This document shows, piece after piece, positions 1-7,591 of a stretch of 64,000 nucleotides of DNA. A model generated the notes under the pieces. It had not been told where the DNA came from. It did not search any database and saw nothing but the letters and a program-made list of their open reading frames with translations. Position 1 is the stretch's first letter; each line of letters opens with the position of its first letter. The DNA is from DASXMT01 sp963781305 (GTDB lineage: Bacteria > Actinomycetota > Acidimicrobiia > Acidimicrobiales > RAAP-2): assembly GCA_963781305.1 (NCBI GenBank), contig CAWAFL010000011.1:868001-932000 (forward strand). Direction: 5' to 3'. Position numbers and translations under genes: made by a program.

Positions 1-516
1 GTGGGCGACCCGCGTCATCCCGACACCCAGATGGGCCCGCTCGCCTCGGCCGACAGGCGGGCCGTGGTTGCCGGCTATCTGGCCGCGGGGATGGGCGATC
101 CCCGCGGTGGTGCCGTCGAGCCGCTCATCTCCGGTTCACTCCCGGACGAACCCGGGTTTTGGTTCCCGCCCACGGTGGTGGCCCCGGCTGAGAACCACTG
201 GCGGCTGTCTTCCGAGGAGATCTTCGGGCCGATCGTGGCGGTGATCCCCTTCGATGGCGAGGACGAAGCGGTGCGGCTGGCCAACGACACGCCCTACGGG
301 CTGTCGGGTTCCATCTGGACCCGGGACGGGGCCAAGGCCTTGCGCACGGCCCGAGCGGTGGAGGCAGGGAACCTGTCGATCAACTCCAACGGCTCCGTGC
401 GCGTCCAGACCAGCTTCGGTGGGATGAAGCAATCGGGGTTCGGCCGGGAGCTGGGCCTCGAGGCCCTCGGTGCGTACTCCGAGGTCAAGAACGTCTTCTA
501 TGCGACCGAGCGTTGA
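1..516 (+). CDS. Aldehyde dehydrogenase, C-terminal part (cut by window edge)
   Basis: The reading frame is open from the first base, so the gene starts upstream and only about 171 C-terminal residues are present. The part seen is typical of the NAD(P)-dependent aldehyde dehydrogenase superfamily: the EEIFGPI segment that borders the cofactor and substrate site, then NDTPYGLSGSIWTRD, and the C-terminal oligomerisation segment ending FGGMKQSGFGRELG. The catalytic Cys and the nucleotide-binding fold lie outside the window. The substrate cannot be told. An SDR gene starts one base after the stop, so the two are probably co-transcribed. Confidence 0.93.
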   Translation: MGDPRHPDTQMGPLASADRRAVVAGYLAAGMGDPRGGAVEPLISGSLPDEPGFWFPPTVVAPAENHWRLSSEEIFGPIVAVIPFDGEDEAVRLANDTPYGLSGSIWTRDGAKALRTARAVEAGNLSINSNGSVRVQTSFGGMKQSGFGRELGLEALGAYSEVKNVFYATER

Positions 517-517
517 G

Positions 518-1243
518 GTGAGCACACCGGTGGCCGTGGTGACCGGAGCAAGCAGGGGACTGGGCGCCGGGCTGGCCTCGACCTTCGCCGAGCACGGGTT
601 TCGGCTGGGCCTCTGTGCCCGGACCCGGCCGACCGCACCGCCCGGAGCCGAGGCGCTCACCGTGGCGGCGGACGTGACCGATGCCGAGGCCCTCGACCGG
701 TTCGGGTCCATGGTCATCGACCGGTTCGGCCGGATCGACCTGTGGGTCAACAACGCCGGTGTCCTCGAGCCGATCGACTTCCTGGCCGACGCAGATACGG
801 CTGCTCTGGCCCACCACGTGGATGTCAACGTCAAAGGCGTCCTGTTCGGGAGCCGCACCTTCGCCCGCCACGTCCGACAGCGCGACGGCACCGGGGTACT
901 GGTCAACATGACCTCCGGGGCATCGAGGACCATCTACGAGGGCATGGCCGTCTACTGCGCCTCCAAAGCGGCGGTCGACATGGCCACCCAGGTCGTGGCC
1001 CGAGAAGAGGCGCACCACGGTCTGTTGGCCTACGCGGTGGCCCCCGGGGTGGTCGACACCGCCATGCAGTCCATGATGCGCGACGCGCCCATCGAGCGGC
1101 TGCCGTCGGCCGGCCGGTTCGTGGCCCTCAAGGAGGCCGAGGCGTTCAACTCGCCTGACTGGGTGGCTCGGTTCCTGATCGACCTGGTCGAGGGCAGGGA
1201 GCGTCCGGAGGACGTGGTGGTGCGGGTGCCCGATCAGGTTTGA
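518..1243 (+). CDS. SDR family oxidoreductase
   Basis: Short-chain dehydrogenase of about 241 residues. The Rossmann cofactor motif TGASRGLGAG is near residue 9, the NNAG motif follows, then a Ser and the catalytic YCASKAA (Tyr-x3-Lys), and a typical PGVVDTAM after the catalytic helix. The GTG at 518 is preferred because the protein then begins STPVAVVTGAS. An ATG at 500 would overlap the upstream aldehyde dehydrogenase and add six residues. The acidic-residue position after beta-2 is replaced by ARTRP, which suggests NADPH preference. Substrate unknown; it probably works with the adjacent aldehyde dehydrogenase. Confidence 0.9.
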   Translation: MSTPVAVVTGASRGLGAGLASTFAEHGFRLGLCARTRPTAPPGAEALTVAADVTDAEALDRFGSMVIDRFGRIDLWVNNAGVLEPIDFLADADTAALAHHVDVNVKGVLFGSRTFARHVRQRDGTGVLVNMTSGASRTIYEGMAVYCASKAAVDMATQVVAREEAHHGLLAYAVAPGVVDTAMQSMMRDAPIERLPSAGRFVALKEAEAFNSPDWVARFLIDLVEGRERPEDVVVRVPDQV

Positions 1244-1289
1244 GCACGATGGGAGCGACCTCGCTCTGGGGGGGAGTAACGTCACATAC

Positions 1290-1460
1290 ATGTCAGACCG
1301 TTCCGGCAAGATCCTGAAACCGGCGGCCGCAGTCGGAGTCTTGGCCACGATGGCAAGCGTCTGGTGGTTCGCCCTGAAGCCCCGACGCAAGGTCAAGCTG
1401 GATACGCCGGACAAGAAGCAGAGCAGGCGGGACAAGAAGCAAGCCAAGAAGGACTCGTAG
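1290..1460 (+). CDS. Small single-span membrane protein (56 aa)
   Basis: A 57-codon frame. The predicted protein has a short polar N-terminus, one hydrophobic segment at about residues 10-28 (AAVGVLATMASVWWFAL) and a very basic tail ending KKQAKKDS, as expected for a single-pass inner-membrane protein with a cytoplasmic C-terminus. A -10-like TAACGT at 1277-1282 lies 7 nt before the ATG, giving an apparently leaderless transcript. The last codons and the TAG stop are copied in the tandem array downstream. No family recognised. The membrane segment and promoter spacing support it as a real gene. Confidence 0.55.
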   Translation: MSDRSGKILKPAAAVGVLATMASVWWFALKPRRKVKLDTPDKKQSRRDKKQAKKDS

Positions 1461-1550
1461 GAACTAACTGGTAGGAATCAAGCAGGACTCGTAGGAACTC
1501 ACTGGTTCGTAGGAACCAACTGGTGGGAACCAAGAAGGACTCGTAGGACA
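1446..1550. repeat. Imperfect tandem array seeded by a stop codon
   Basis: Variants of ggactcgtaggaac and aactggtaggaa repeat four to five times. The first copy is the end of the small membrane-protein gene (aagaaggactcgtag), and an almost identical aagaaggactcgtagga recurs at about 1532-1549. The array fills most of the gap to the convergent sirtuin gene. Confidence 0.8.
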
Positions 1551-1573
1551 GGGAGGTCCGCCCCGGTCGGAGC

Positions 1574-2332
1574 TCAGCCCACGATGGCGGGAAGGGCCTC
1601 ACCGATAGGCAGCCGGACCACCACATCGGCAAGGTCGTCGAAGCCGGTGGGCTCTGCGTTGACGATGACGATCCCGGCTCCGCCCCGGTGTGCGGTCGGT
1701 ACCAGGCCGGCAGCGGGGAAGACGGCGAGACTAGAGCCCACCGCCATCAGGAGGTCGCACTGACTCGCGGCCTGTTCGGCTCGCCGTATATCCTCGGGTA
1801 CCAGGTTCTGGCCGAAGCTGATGGTGGCCGACTTGAGGATGCCGCCGCAGACCAGACAGGGCGGATCGACCTCACCGGCAGCGACCCGATCCAGCGTGGT
1901 CGACATCGGTCCACGGTCGCCGCACGACATGCACTCCACCTCGTGCATGGTGCCGTGGATCTCGACGATGAGGGACGGGTCGGTCCCGGCCGCCTGGTGC
2001 AGGCCGTCGATGTTCTGGGTGACGACGAGGATGACCTTGCCCGTGGCCGCCAGCTGGGACATGGCGGTGTGCCCGGCGTTGGGCTCGGCTGCCCAGGTCG
2101 GCGACCGCAACCGGTTCTGCCAAGCCTCGACCCGCACGTCCGGGTCAGCCATATACGTCTCGAGGTTGGACAACTTCTCGGCGCCCGGGTTCTTGGTCCA
2201 CACCCCGGACGGCCCGCGGAAGTCGGGGATGCCGGAGTCGGTCGAGATGCCGGCACCGGTCAGGACGACGATGCGGGTGGCTCGCCTGACCATGGCCTGG
2301 GCGGCGTCAACGGCAGGGTCCTGGTTCGGCAT
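1574..2332 (-). CDS. Sir2-family NAD-dependent protein deacylase
   Basis: Sirtuin of 252 residues. The NAD-binding GAGIS followed by GIPDFRG lies near residues 25-40, TQNIDGLH carries the conserved Asn-Asp, the catalytic His is in EIHGTM, and a structural zinc site is formed by CMSCG and CLVCGG. FGQNLVP and GSSLAVFPA follow. It removes acyl groups from lysines using NAD+, making nicotinamide and O-acyl-ADP-ribose, probably in the cytoplasm. The ATG at 2332 gives a normal sirtuin N-terminus; a GTG 78 bp upstream would add an arginine-rich stretch without homology. It is divergent from the acyl-CoA ligase-like gene, an association that fits sirtuin control of acetyl-CoA synthetases, though this is inference. 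Confidence 0.93.
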   Translation of the reverse strand: MPNQDPAVDAAQAMVRRATRIVVLTGAGISTDSGIPDFRGPSGVWTKNPGAEKLSNLETYMADPDVRVEAWQNRLRSPTWAAEPNAGHTAMSQLAATGKVILVVTQNIDGLHQAAGTDPSLIVEIHGTMHEVECMSCGDRGPMSTTLDRVAAGEVDPPCLVCGGILKSATISFGQNLVPEDIRRAEQAASQCDLLMAVGSSLAVFPAAGLVPTAHRGGAGIVIVNAEPTGFDDLADVVVRLPIGEALPAIVG

Positions 2333-2358
2333 CCGCTCAGCTTGGCACGCAGCGGTGC

Positions 2359-2368
2359 CCGGTAGCCT
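2359..2368. promoter_or_regulatory. Putative divergent promoter core CCGGTAGCCT
   Basis: On the plus strand TAGCCT (2363-2368) lies 6 nt before a GTG mini-ORF. On the minus strand the same bases read AGGCTACCGG, with TACCGG upstream of the sirtuin start. Nine of ten bases match the core found at 56014 and 58059. A TTGGCA at 2342-2347 could be a -35 for the plus direction, with a short 15-bp spacer. Confidence 0.4.
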
Positions 2369-2374
2369 CGGCCG

Positions 2375-2437
2375 GTGGACCTCGTGCCGACTCGCCCGTT
2401 GCCGCCTCACACGTGCGCCGTCGAGGAGCTGCCGTGA
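2375..2437 (+). CDS. Leaderless mini-ORF (20 codons) coupled to the acyl-CoA ligase gene
   Basis: GTG-GAC-CTC starts 6 nt after the -10-like TAGCCT and runs 20 codons (VDLVPTRPLPPHTCAVEELP). It stops at a TGA that overlaps the GTG start of the next gene in the form GTGA. The Shine-Dalgarno-like GAGGAG of the next gene lies inside this ORF. The layout is the same as at 58075 and 59198. It may be a leader peptide that sets translation of the ligase. No homology is claimed. Confidence 0.35.
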   Translation: MDLVPTRPLPPHTCAVEELP

Positions 2438-3870
2438 GCGAAGGTCCGCTCATCGAGGTGCTGGGCGCCGACGAGGCAGAGGCACGGCAACGGCGCGCTG
2501 CCGGCGCGTTGGCCGCCGCCGGGCTCGAGGCGGGGGACCGGGTTGCGTTCTGCCTGCCGTCGTCGGCTGGATTGCTCTGCGCGGTGCTGGGTGCACTCCG
2601 CACCGGGGTGGTGCCGGTGCTGCTCAACGCCACGCTGGTCCCCACCGAGCGGGAGCTACTGCTGGCCGACGCCCGCCCATCGCTCACCATCATCGACGCT
2701 GGGGCCCTGGCGGCACTGGATCGAGGCACGCCGATGGACCTGTCGCCCTATCCGCTGGCTCGACCCATGCACTACACCTCGGGGACGACGGGACGGGCCA
2801 AGGGGGTATGGACGGGCATCTGGGACCAGCCCACCGCGGCGGCCGCCTTCCGAGACGAGGCGGACCTCTGGAGCTTCGGCCCGAGCGACGTGCACCTGGT
2901 CTGCTCGCCGATGTACCACTCGGTGTCCATACGCTTCGCCGCCGGCACGCTGCTGTCCGGGGGCACGTGTGTGATCCTCTCTCGCTTTGATGCCGCCGTC
3001 GCCCTCGCTGCCCTGTCCGGCGCGGCGGAGGTGGTGCCCACCACCACGTTCATGGCTCCCGCCGCCCTGCATCGCCTACTTTCCCTGGGCCGCGCCCTTC
3101 CCGCCCGATTCGACTCGCTCCGACTGCTGGTCCACGCCGGTTCGCCCTGTCCCCCGGTGGTCAAGCGGGCGGCCTTGGAACGGGTCGGGCCCGACGTGCT
3201 CTGGGAGTTCTACGGCTCCACCGAAGGGCAGTTCACGGTGTGCTCGTCGGCCGAGTGGTCGGAGCGACCGGGGACGGTCGGGCGGGCTCGAGTGGGACGT
3301 CACCTGACCGTGGACGACGACGGAACCGTGTGGTGCCGTCCACCCTGGTTTGCCCGCTTCGTGTACTGGGACGACGAGGCCAAGACGGCTGCCGCCTGGC
3401 GGGACGGAAGCTTCACGGTGGGCGACATCGGACGGCTCGATGGCGATGGCTACCTCTTCCTCGACGGCCGCCGGGACGACCTGATCATCAGTGGCGGGGT
3501 GAACGTCTATCCCGCAGAGGTAGAGGCAGCCTTGGCCGAGGTTCCCGGGGTGTCCGAGGTCGCCGTGTTCGGGGTGCCCGACGAGACGTGGGGCGAGCGG
3601 GTGTGCGCAGCGGTGGTCCCCGACGCCGATGTCCGGGATCCTGTCGACCACGACGGTTCGTTTGATGTGAGCCTCCTCCGCGCCCAGGCCGAGGCCCGCC
3701 TGGCGCCGTACAAACGGCCCAAGGAGTACATCGTCGCCCGCTCGCTGCCCCGCACCGCTACGGGGAAGCTGCAGCGCCGGCTGGTCCCCGAGGTGCTGGG
3801 TCTCGGTGGCGGAGAGCGAGGCGATGGACGCATCCGAGGACGAAGCAGAGAACGTAGAGGAGAACAATGA
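2434..3870 (+). CDS. AMP-dependent synthetase / acyl-CoA ligase family protein
   Basis: ANL-superfamily adenylating enzyme of 478 residues. P-loop YTSGTTGRAKG is near residue 116, then the adenine-binding YGSTEG, the hinge region VGDIGRLDGDGYLFLDGRRDD, GGVNVYPAEVE, and the catalytic Lys region TATGKLQRR near the C-terminus. It should activate a carboxylic acid with ATP and transfer it to CoA. It is shorter than the usual 520-560 residues because the N-terminal domain begins close to the LEAGDRVAF strand. The GTG at 2434 has GAGGAG about 5 nt upstream. Its stop overlaps the next gene (ATGA). Substrate unknown; a fatty or aromatic acid is most likely. Confidence 0.88.
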   Translation: MSEGPLIEVLGADEAEARQRRAAGALAAAGLEAGDRVAFCLPSSAGLLCAVLGALRTGVVPVLLNATLVPTERELLLADARPSLTIIDAGALAALDRGTPMDLSPYPLARPMHYTSGTTGRAKGVWTGIWDQPTAAAAFRDEADLWSFGPSDVHLVCSPMYHSVSIRFAAGTLLSGGTCVILSRFDAAVALAALSGAAEVVPTTTFMAPAALHRLLSLGRALPARFDSLRLLVHAGSPCPPVVKRAALERVGPDVLWEFYGSTEGQFTVCSSAEWSERPGTVGRARVGRHLTVDDDGTVWCRPPWFARFVYWDDEAKTAAAWRDGSFTVGDIGRLDGDGYLFLDGRRDDLIISGGVNVYPAEVEAALAEVPGVSEVAVFGVPDETWGERVCAAVVPDADVRDPVDHDGSFDVSLLRAQAEARLAPYKRPKEYIVARSLPRTATGKLQRRLVPEVLGLGGGERGDGRIRGRSRERRGEQ

Positions 3871-5288
3871 GGGAGAATCGAACCATGACTTCTGTCCCGT
3901 TTGGACCACCGCTGGCCTCCGTCAATCCCACGACCGGCGAGACCCTGCAACGCTTCGAGCCGTTCGACGCGGCCGAGGTGGAGAACCGACTGGCCGCGGC
4001 CGAGTCGGCGGCGATGGTGTGGGCGGCCACGCCTGTGGGCGACCGGTCCCGCCTGTTGATCACCGTGGCCGACCTGCTCGAGGGCGAGCTTCCCGACATC
4101 GCCCACCTGCTCACCACCGAGATGGGCAAGCCGTTCGCCCAGGCCAAGGGCGAAGTGGCCAAGTGTGCCAGTGCCTTCCGGTGGTACGCCGAGCATGGCC
4201 CCGCCTTCATCGCCGACGAGGACGTGGCCCTCGACGGAGCCCAGGGGATGATCCGGTACCAGCCCCTCGGGCCGGTGCTGGCCATCATGCCCTGGAACTT
4301 CCCGCTGTGGCAGGTGGTTCGCTTCGCTGCTCCGGGCCTCTTGGCCGGCAACGTCGGGCTGTTGAAGCACGCCCCCAACGTGTCCCGCACGTCGCTGCTC
4401 CTGGAGGATGTGATCCGCCGGGCCGGTGCCCCCACCGGCGTGTTCCAGTCCCTGCTCATCGGCACCGACCAGGTCCCCGCCATCATCGCCGATCCGCGCG
4501 TCAAAGCGGTGACCCTCACCGGCAGCGTGGGCGCGGGCCGGGCCGTCGGGGGCCAGGCGGGAGCGGTGGGGAAAAAGGTGGTGTTGGAGCTGGGCGGAAG
4601 CGATCCGTTCATCGTCCTGCCCTCGGCCGACCTCGAGCGGACCATCCCCGTCGCCGTACAGGCCAGGGTGCAGAACAACGGCCAGTCGTGCATCGCAGCC
4701 AAGCGTTTCATCGTCCATGAGGCGGTGGCCGATGCCTTCACCGACGGCTTCGTCGCCGGCATGGAGGCCCTGTCGGTGGGCGACCCCTTCGACCCGGCCA
4801 CCGAGGTGGGGCCGCTGGTCACCGCGACAGCAAGGGACACCATCGAGGCGCAGGTGGAAGACGCTCGGGCCAAGGGGGCCACCATCCTGTGCGGCGGTGA
4901 ACGGGTGGTCGGCCCGGGGGGCACCGGACACCCCGGCTTCTTCTACCGCCCCACGGTGATCGCCGACATCACCCCGGAGATGCGGGTGGCCACCGAAGAA
5001 GTGTTCGGGCCGGTCGCCCTGCTCTTCACCGTGGCCAGCGCGGACGAGGCGCTGGCGGTGGCCAACGGCACCGAGTTCGGCCTGGGATCGAGCGTGTGGA
5101 GCACCGAGCCCGACGAGCAACTGCGGTTCGTGAACGACCTGGAGGCGGGGCTGGTCTTCGTGAACAGCATGGTCGCCTCCATCCCGGCCCTGCCCTTCGG
5201 TGGGATCAAGAGCTCGGGCCACGGTCGTGAGCTCTCGGCCCACGGCATCCGGGAGTTCTGCAACATCAAAGCGGTCTCGATTTCCTGA
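3867..5288 (+). CDS. Succinate-semialdehyde dehydrogenase-like aldehyde dehydrogenase
   Basis: Aldehyde dehydrogenase of 473 residues. The N-terminus NPTTGETL is typical of the GabD/Sad group. PWNFPLW, the cofactor-binding TGSVGAGRAVG, the catalytic Glu in LELGGSDP, the catalytic Cys in NNGQSCIAAKRF, and EEVFGPV follow in order. It oxidises an aldehyde to the acid with NAD(P)+, probably succinate semialdehyde. The start is either the ATG at 3867, overlapping the upstream stop as ATGA, or the ATG at 3885, which has GGGAG before it. Overlap with the acyl-CoA ligase-like gene indicates one operon. Confidence 0.9.
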   Translation: MRENRTMTSVPFGPPLASVNPTTGETLQRFEPFDAAEVENRLAAAESAAMVWAATPVGDRSRLLITVADLLEGELPDIAHLLTTEMGKPFAQAKGEVAKCASAFRWYAEHGPAFIADEDVALDGAQGMIRYQPLGPVLAIMPWNFPLWQVVRFAAPGLLAGNVGLLKHAPNVSRTSLLLEDVIRRAGAPTGVFQSLLIGTDQVPAIIADPRVKAVTLTGSVGAGRAVGGQAGAVGKKVVLELGGSDPFIVLPSADLERTIPVAVQARVQNNGQSCIAAKRFIVHEAVADAFTDGFVAGMEALSVGDPFDPATEVGPLVTATARDTIEAQVEDARAKGATILCGGERVVGPGGTGHPGFFYRPTVIADITPEMRVATEEVFGPVALLFTVASADEALAVANGTEFGLGSSVWSTEPDEQLRFVNDLEAGLVFVNSMVASIPALPFGGIKSSGHGRELSAHGIREFCNIKAVSIS

Positions 5289-5328
5289 CCCGGTCCGGCG
5301 TCGGGCCCGCCAGTGCCAGACTGAGCCG

Positions 5329-6474
5329 GTGCGCGCCTACCTGGACCACGCGGCGACCACGCCGATGCGGAGCGAGGCGGTGGCGACCATGCTGCCCTTT
5401 CTCTCCGACCGGTTCGGAAACCCGTCTGGGGGTCACGGCACGGCGCGCGACGCCCGCATGGCGCTCGACGACGCCCGGGAGGCCCTGGCCACGGCCCTGG
5501 CCGTCGAGCCCGGCGATGTGGTGTTCACCAGTGGTGGTACCGAGGCCGACAACCTGGCCGTGTTCGGGGCCCTGGCCGCCCGCGACCGGCCAATCGGTCC
5601 GATCGTGTGCACCGCCATGGAGCACCCGGCCGTCCTGAACGCCTGCCGGGCTGCAGCCAAGCAGTTCGGGGTGGAGCTGCGAGAGGTGCGGAGCGATGCC
5701 GGCGGCATGGTGGACCTCGATCAGCTGGCCGAGGCGTGCACGGCGGAGGTCAGCTTGGTGAGCGTGATGGGGGTCAACAACGAGATCGGGACGATCCAGC
5801 CCCTGGACGAGGTGTCCAGCCTGGTGCACGAACGGTCGCCCGCCGCCGTCGTGCACACCGACGCCGTCCAGGTCGTCTCCTGGCTCGATCCGGCTGAGCA
5901 GTGCCGAGCGGTCGACCTGGTGGCCATCAGCGCCCACAAGTTCGGTGGGCCCAAGGGGATGGGGGCCCTGGTGACCCGCACCGGCGTTCCCCTCGCCCCC
6001 CTCATCCACGGCGGTGGCCAAGAGCGAGAGCGGCGGAGCGGGACCCAGAACGTGGCTGGGATCGCGGCCATGGCCGAAGCCCTTCGGGTGACCGGCGAGC
6101 AGCGCGCCGAGACGGTGGCCCGGGTGGCCGCCCTTCGAGACCGGTTGCTCGACGGCCTCATCGACCAGGTGGACGGGGCTCTGGTCACGGGGGCCAGGTC
6201 TCCGACGGTGGCCGGCATCGCCCATCTGCGGGTCCCCGGGGTGGAGACCGAGGCGCTGTTGGTCCTCTTGGACCAGGCCGGGGTGGCGGCGTCGGCTGGT
6301 GCCTCGTGCGCCAGCGGGGCCGTCGAGCCCAGCCACGTGCTCCTGGCCATGGGACTCACCCGGCAAGAGGCGGTGAGCGGTATCCGCTTCTCGCTCGGGT
6401 ACACCACCACGGCCGAGGAGATCGACCTGGCCCTGGCCGCGGTTCCAGAGGCGGTCTCGCAACTGCGAAACTGA
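5329..6474 (+). CDS. Cysteine desulfurase (NifS/IscS family)
   Basis: PLP enzyme of 381 residues. The N-terminus YLDHAATTPMR, the GNPSGGHG segment, the PLP-binding Lys in SAHKFGGPKG, and the catalytic persulfide Cys in a loop reading SAGASCASGAVEPSHVLLAMG-like are all present. It mobilises sulfur from cysteine for Fe-S clusters and tRNA thiolation. The GTG at 5329 is chosen since the protein then starts directly with the conserved beta strand; a CAGACT box lies 6 nt upstream, suggesting leaderless expression. mnmA starts 4 bp after its stop, so the sulfur carried by this enzyme is probably passed to the tRNA 2-thiouridylase. Confidence 0.95.
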   Translation: MRAYLDHAATTPMRSEAVATMLPFLSDRFGNPSGGHGTARDARMALDDAREALATALAVEPGDVVFTSGGTEADNLAVFGALAARDRPIGPIVCTAMEHPAVLNACRAAAKQFGVELREVRSDAGGMVDLDQLAEACTAEVSLVSVMGVNNEIGTIQPLDEVSSLVHERSPAAVVHTDAVQVVSWLDPAEQCRAVDLVAISAHKFGGPKGMGALVTRTGVPLAPLIHGGGQERERRSGTQNVAGIAAMAEALRVTGEQRAETVARVAALRDRLLDGLIDQVDGALVTGARSPTVAGIAHLRVPGVETEALLVLLDQAGVAASAGASCASGAVEPSHVLLAMGLTRQEAVSGIRFSLGYTTTAEEIDLALAAVPEAVSQLRN

Positions 6475-6478
6475 ACGG

Positions 6479-7591
6479 GTGCGAGTACTGGTTGCCATGT
6501 CGGGAGGGGTCGACTCCTCGGTCGCCGCGGCCATCCTGGCCGATGAGCTGGGCCGCGCCGATGTGGTGGGGGCCACGTTGAAGCTGTGGGGCGGAAGCTC
6601 GGACTCGGGGTGCTGCTCGGTGGCCGATGTCGACGATGCCCGTCGCGTCGCCGATCAACTGGGGCTGGTCCACCACGTGTTCAACTTCGCCGACGACTTC
6701 GAGGCCCGGGTGGTGACGCCCTATGTGAACGGTCACGCCGAGGGCCGCACCCCCAATCCGTGCATCGAGTGCAACCGCCACCTCAAGTTCGATCGTCTCT
6801 TGGACCGGGCCTTGTCCCTCGGGTTCGACGCCGTGGCCACCGGCCACCACGCCCGGCGGGCGATCACCGCCGACGGCCACTTCCGGCTCCGGAGGGGCGC
6901 CGACCAACTGAAGGACCAGTCCTACGTGCTGTCCATGCTGGGGCAGGATCAGCTGGCCCAGTGCTCGTTCCCGGTGGGAGACCTGACCAAGCAGGAGGTG
7001 CGGGCACAGGCGAGCCGACTGGGCCTGCGTACCGCGGACAAGCCCGACAGCCAGGATGTGTGCTTCATCCGGTCGGATGAGGGTCGGCGTGGGTTCCTCG
7101 GCGATCGGCTGCCGCTCCACCCCGGGCGCCTGGTCGATCACGAGACGGGCGACGACCTGGGCCCGGTCGACGAGCTCGAACTGGTCACCGTCGGTCAGCG
7201 CCGGGGTATGGGCCACGGAACGGACGGCCGGCGCCGCTACGTCACCTCCGTCGATCTCACCGCTCGACGGGTGCTGGTCGGGCCGCCGGAGTCGGCGAAC
7301 GCCCCGGGAGTCGAGCTGAACACCGTCACCTGGGTGGACGAGCCCTGGCCGCAGGGCGCAGCGGCGATCGCCCAGTGCAGTGCCCACGGCGTTCCGGTGA
7401 GATGCGTGCTCGCTCGCCCCGGCGATGGCGACGGCGGCGAAGGCGATGGCGGCGGTGGCGGCGACGGCGGCGACGAGGGCCTGAGCATCCGCTTCGACCG
7501 ACCCCAGCGCCGCATCGCGCCGGGGCAGACCGTGGCTCTGTACGACCCGGCCCATCCCGAGCTGGTCATCGGATCGGGGATCGCCCGTTGA
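6479..7591 (+). CDS. mnmA: tRNA-specific 2-thiouridylase MnmA
   Basis: 370 residues. The ATP-pyrophosphatase PP-loop SGGVDSSVAA is at the N-terminus, the first catalytic Cys is in NPCIECNRHLKF (about residue 97), and the second is in DSQDVCFI (about residue 195). It makes the 2-thio group of U34 in tRNA-Lys, Glu and Gln. The C-terminal beta-barrel carries an insertion of about 20 Gly/Asp/Glu residues encoded by 7421-7480, a GGC/GAC triplet expansion not normal for the family. It is preceded by cysteine desulfurase, and its TGA overlaps a possible TTG start of ligA. Confidence 0.96.
   Translation: MRVLVAMSGGVDSSVAAAILADELGRADVVGATLKLWGGSSDSGCCSVADVDDARRVADQLGLVHHVFNFADDFEARVVTPYVNGHAEGRTPNPCIECNRHLKFDRLLDRALSLGFDAVATGHHARRAITADGHFRLRRGADQLKDQSYVLSMLGQDQLAQCSFPVGDLTKQEVRAQASRLGLRTADKPDSQDVCFIRSDEGRRGFLGDRLPLHPGRLVDHETGDDLGPVDELELVTVGQRRGMGHGTDGRRRYVTSVDLTARRVLVGPPESANAPGVELNTVTWVDEPWPQGAAAIAQCSAHGVPVRCVLARPGDGDGGEGDGGGGGDGGDEGLSIRFDRPQRRIAPGQTVALYDPAHPELVIGSGIAR

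Noticed and set aside
3507..5243. 578-residue minus-strand frame
   Set aside because: It runs antisense to the aldehyde dehydrogenase and ligase-like genes, has no domain, and has the His/Gly/Arg-rich composition typical of shadow frames in GC-rich DNA.
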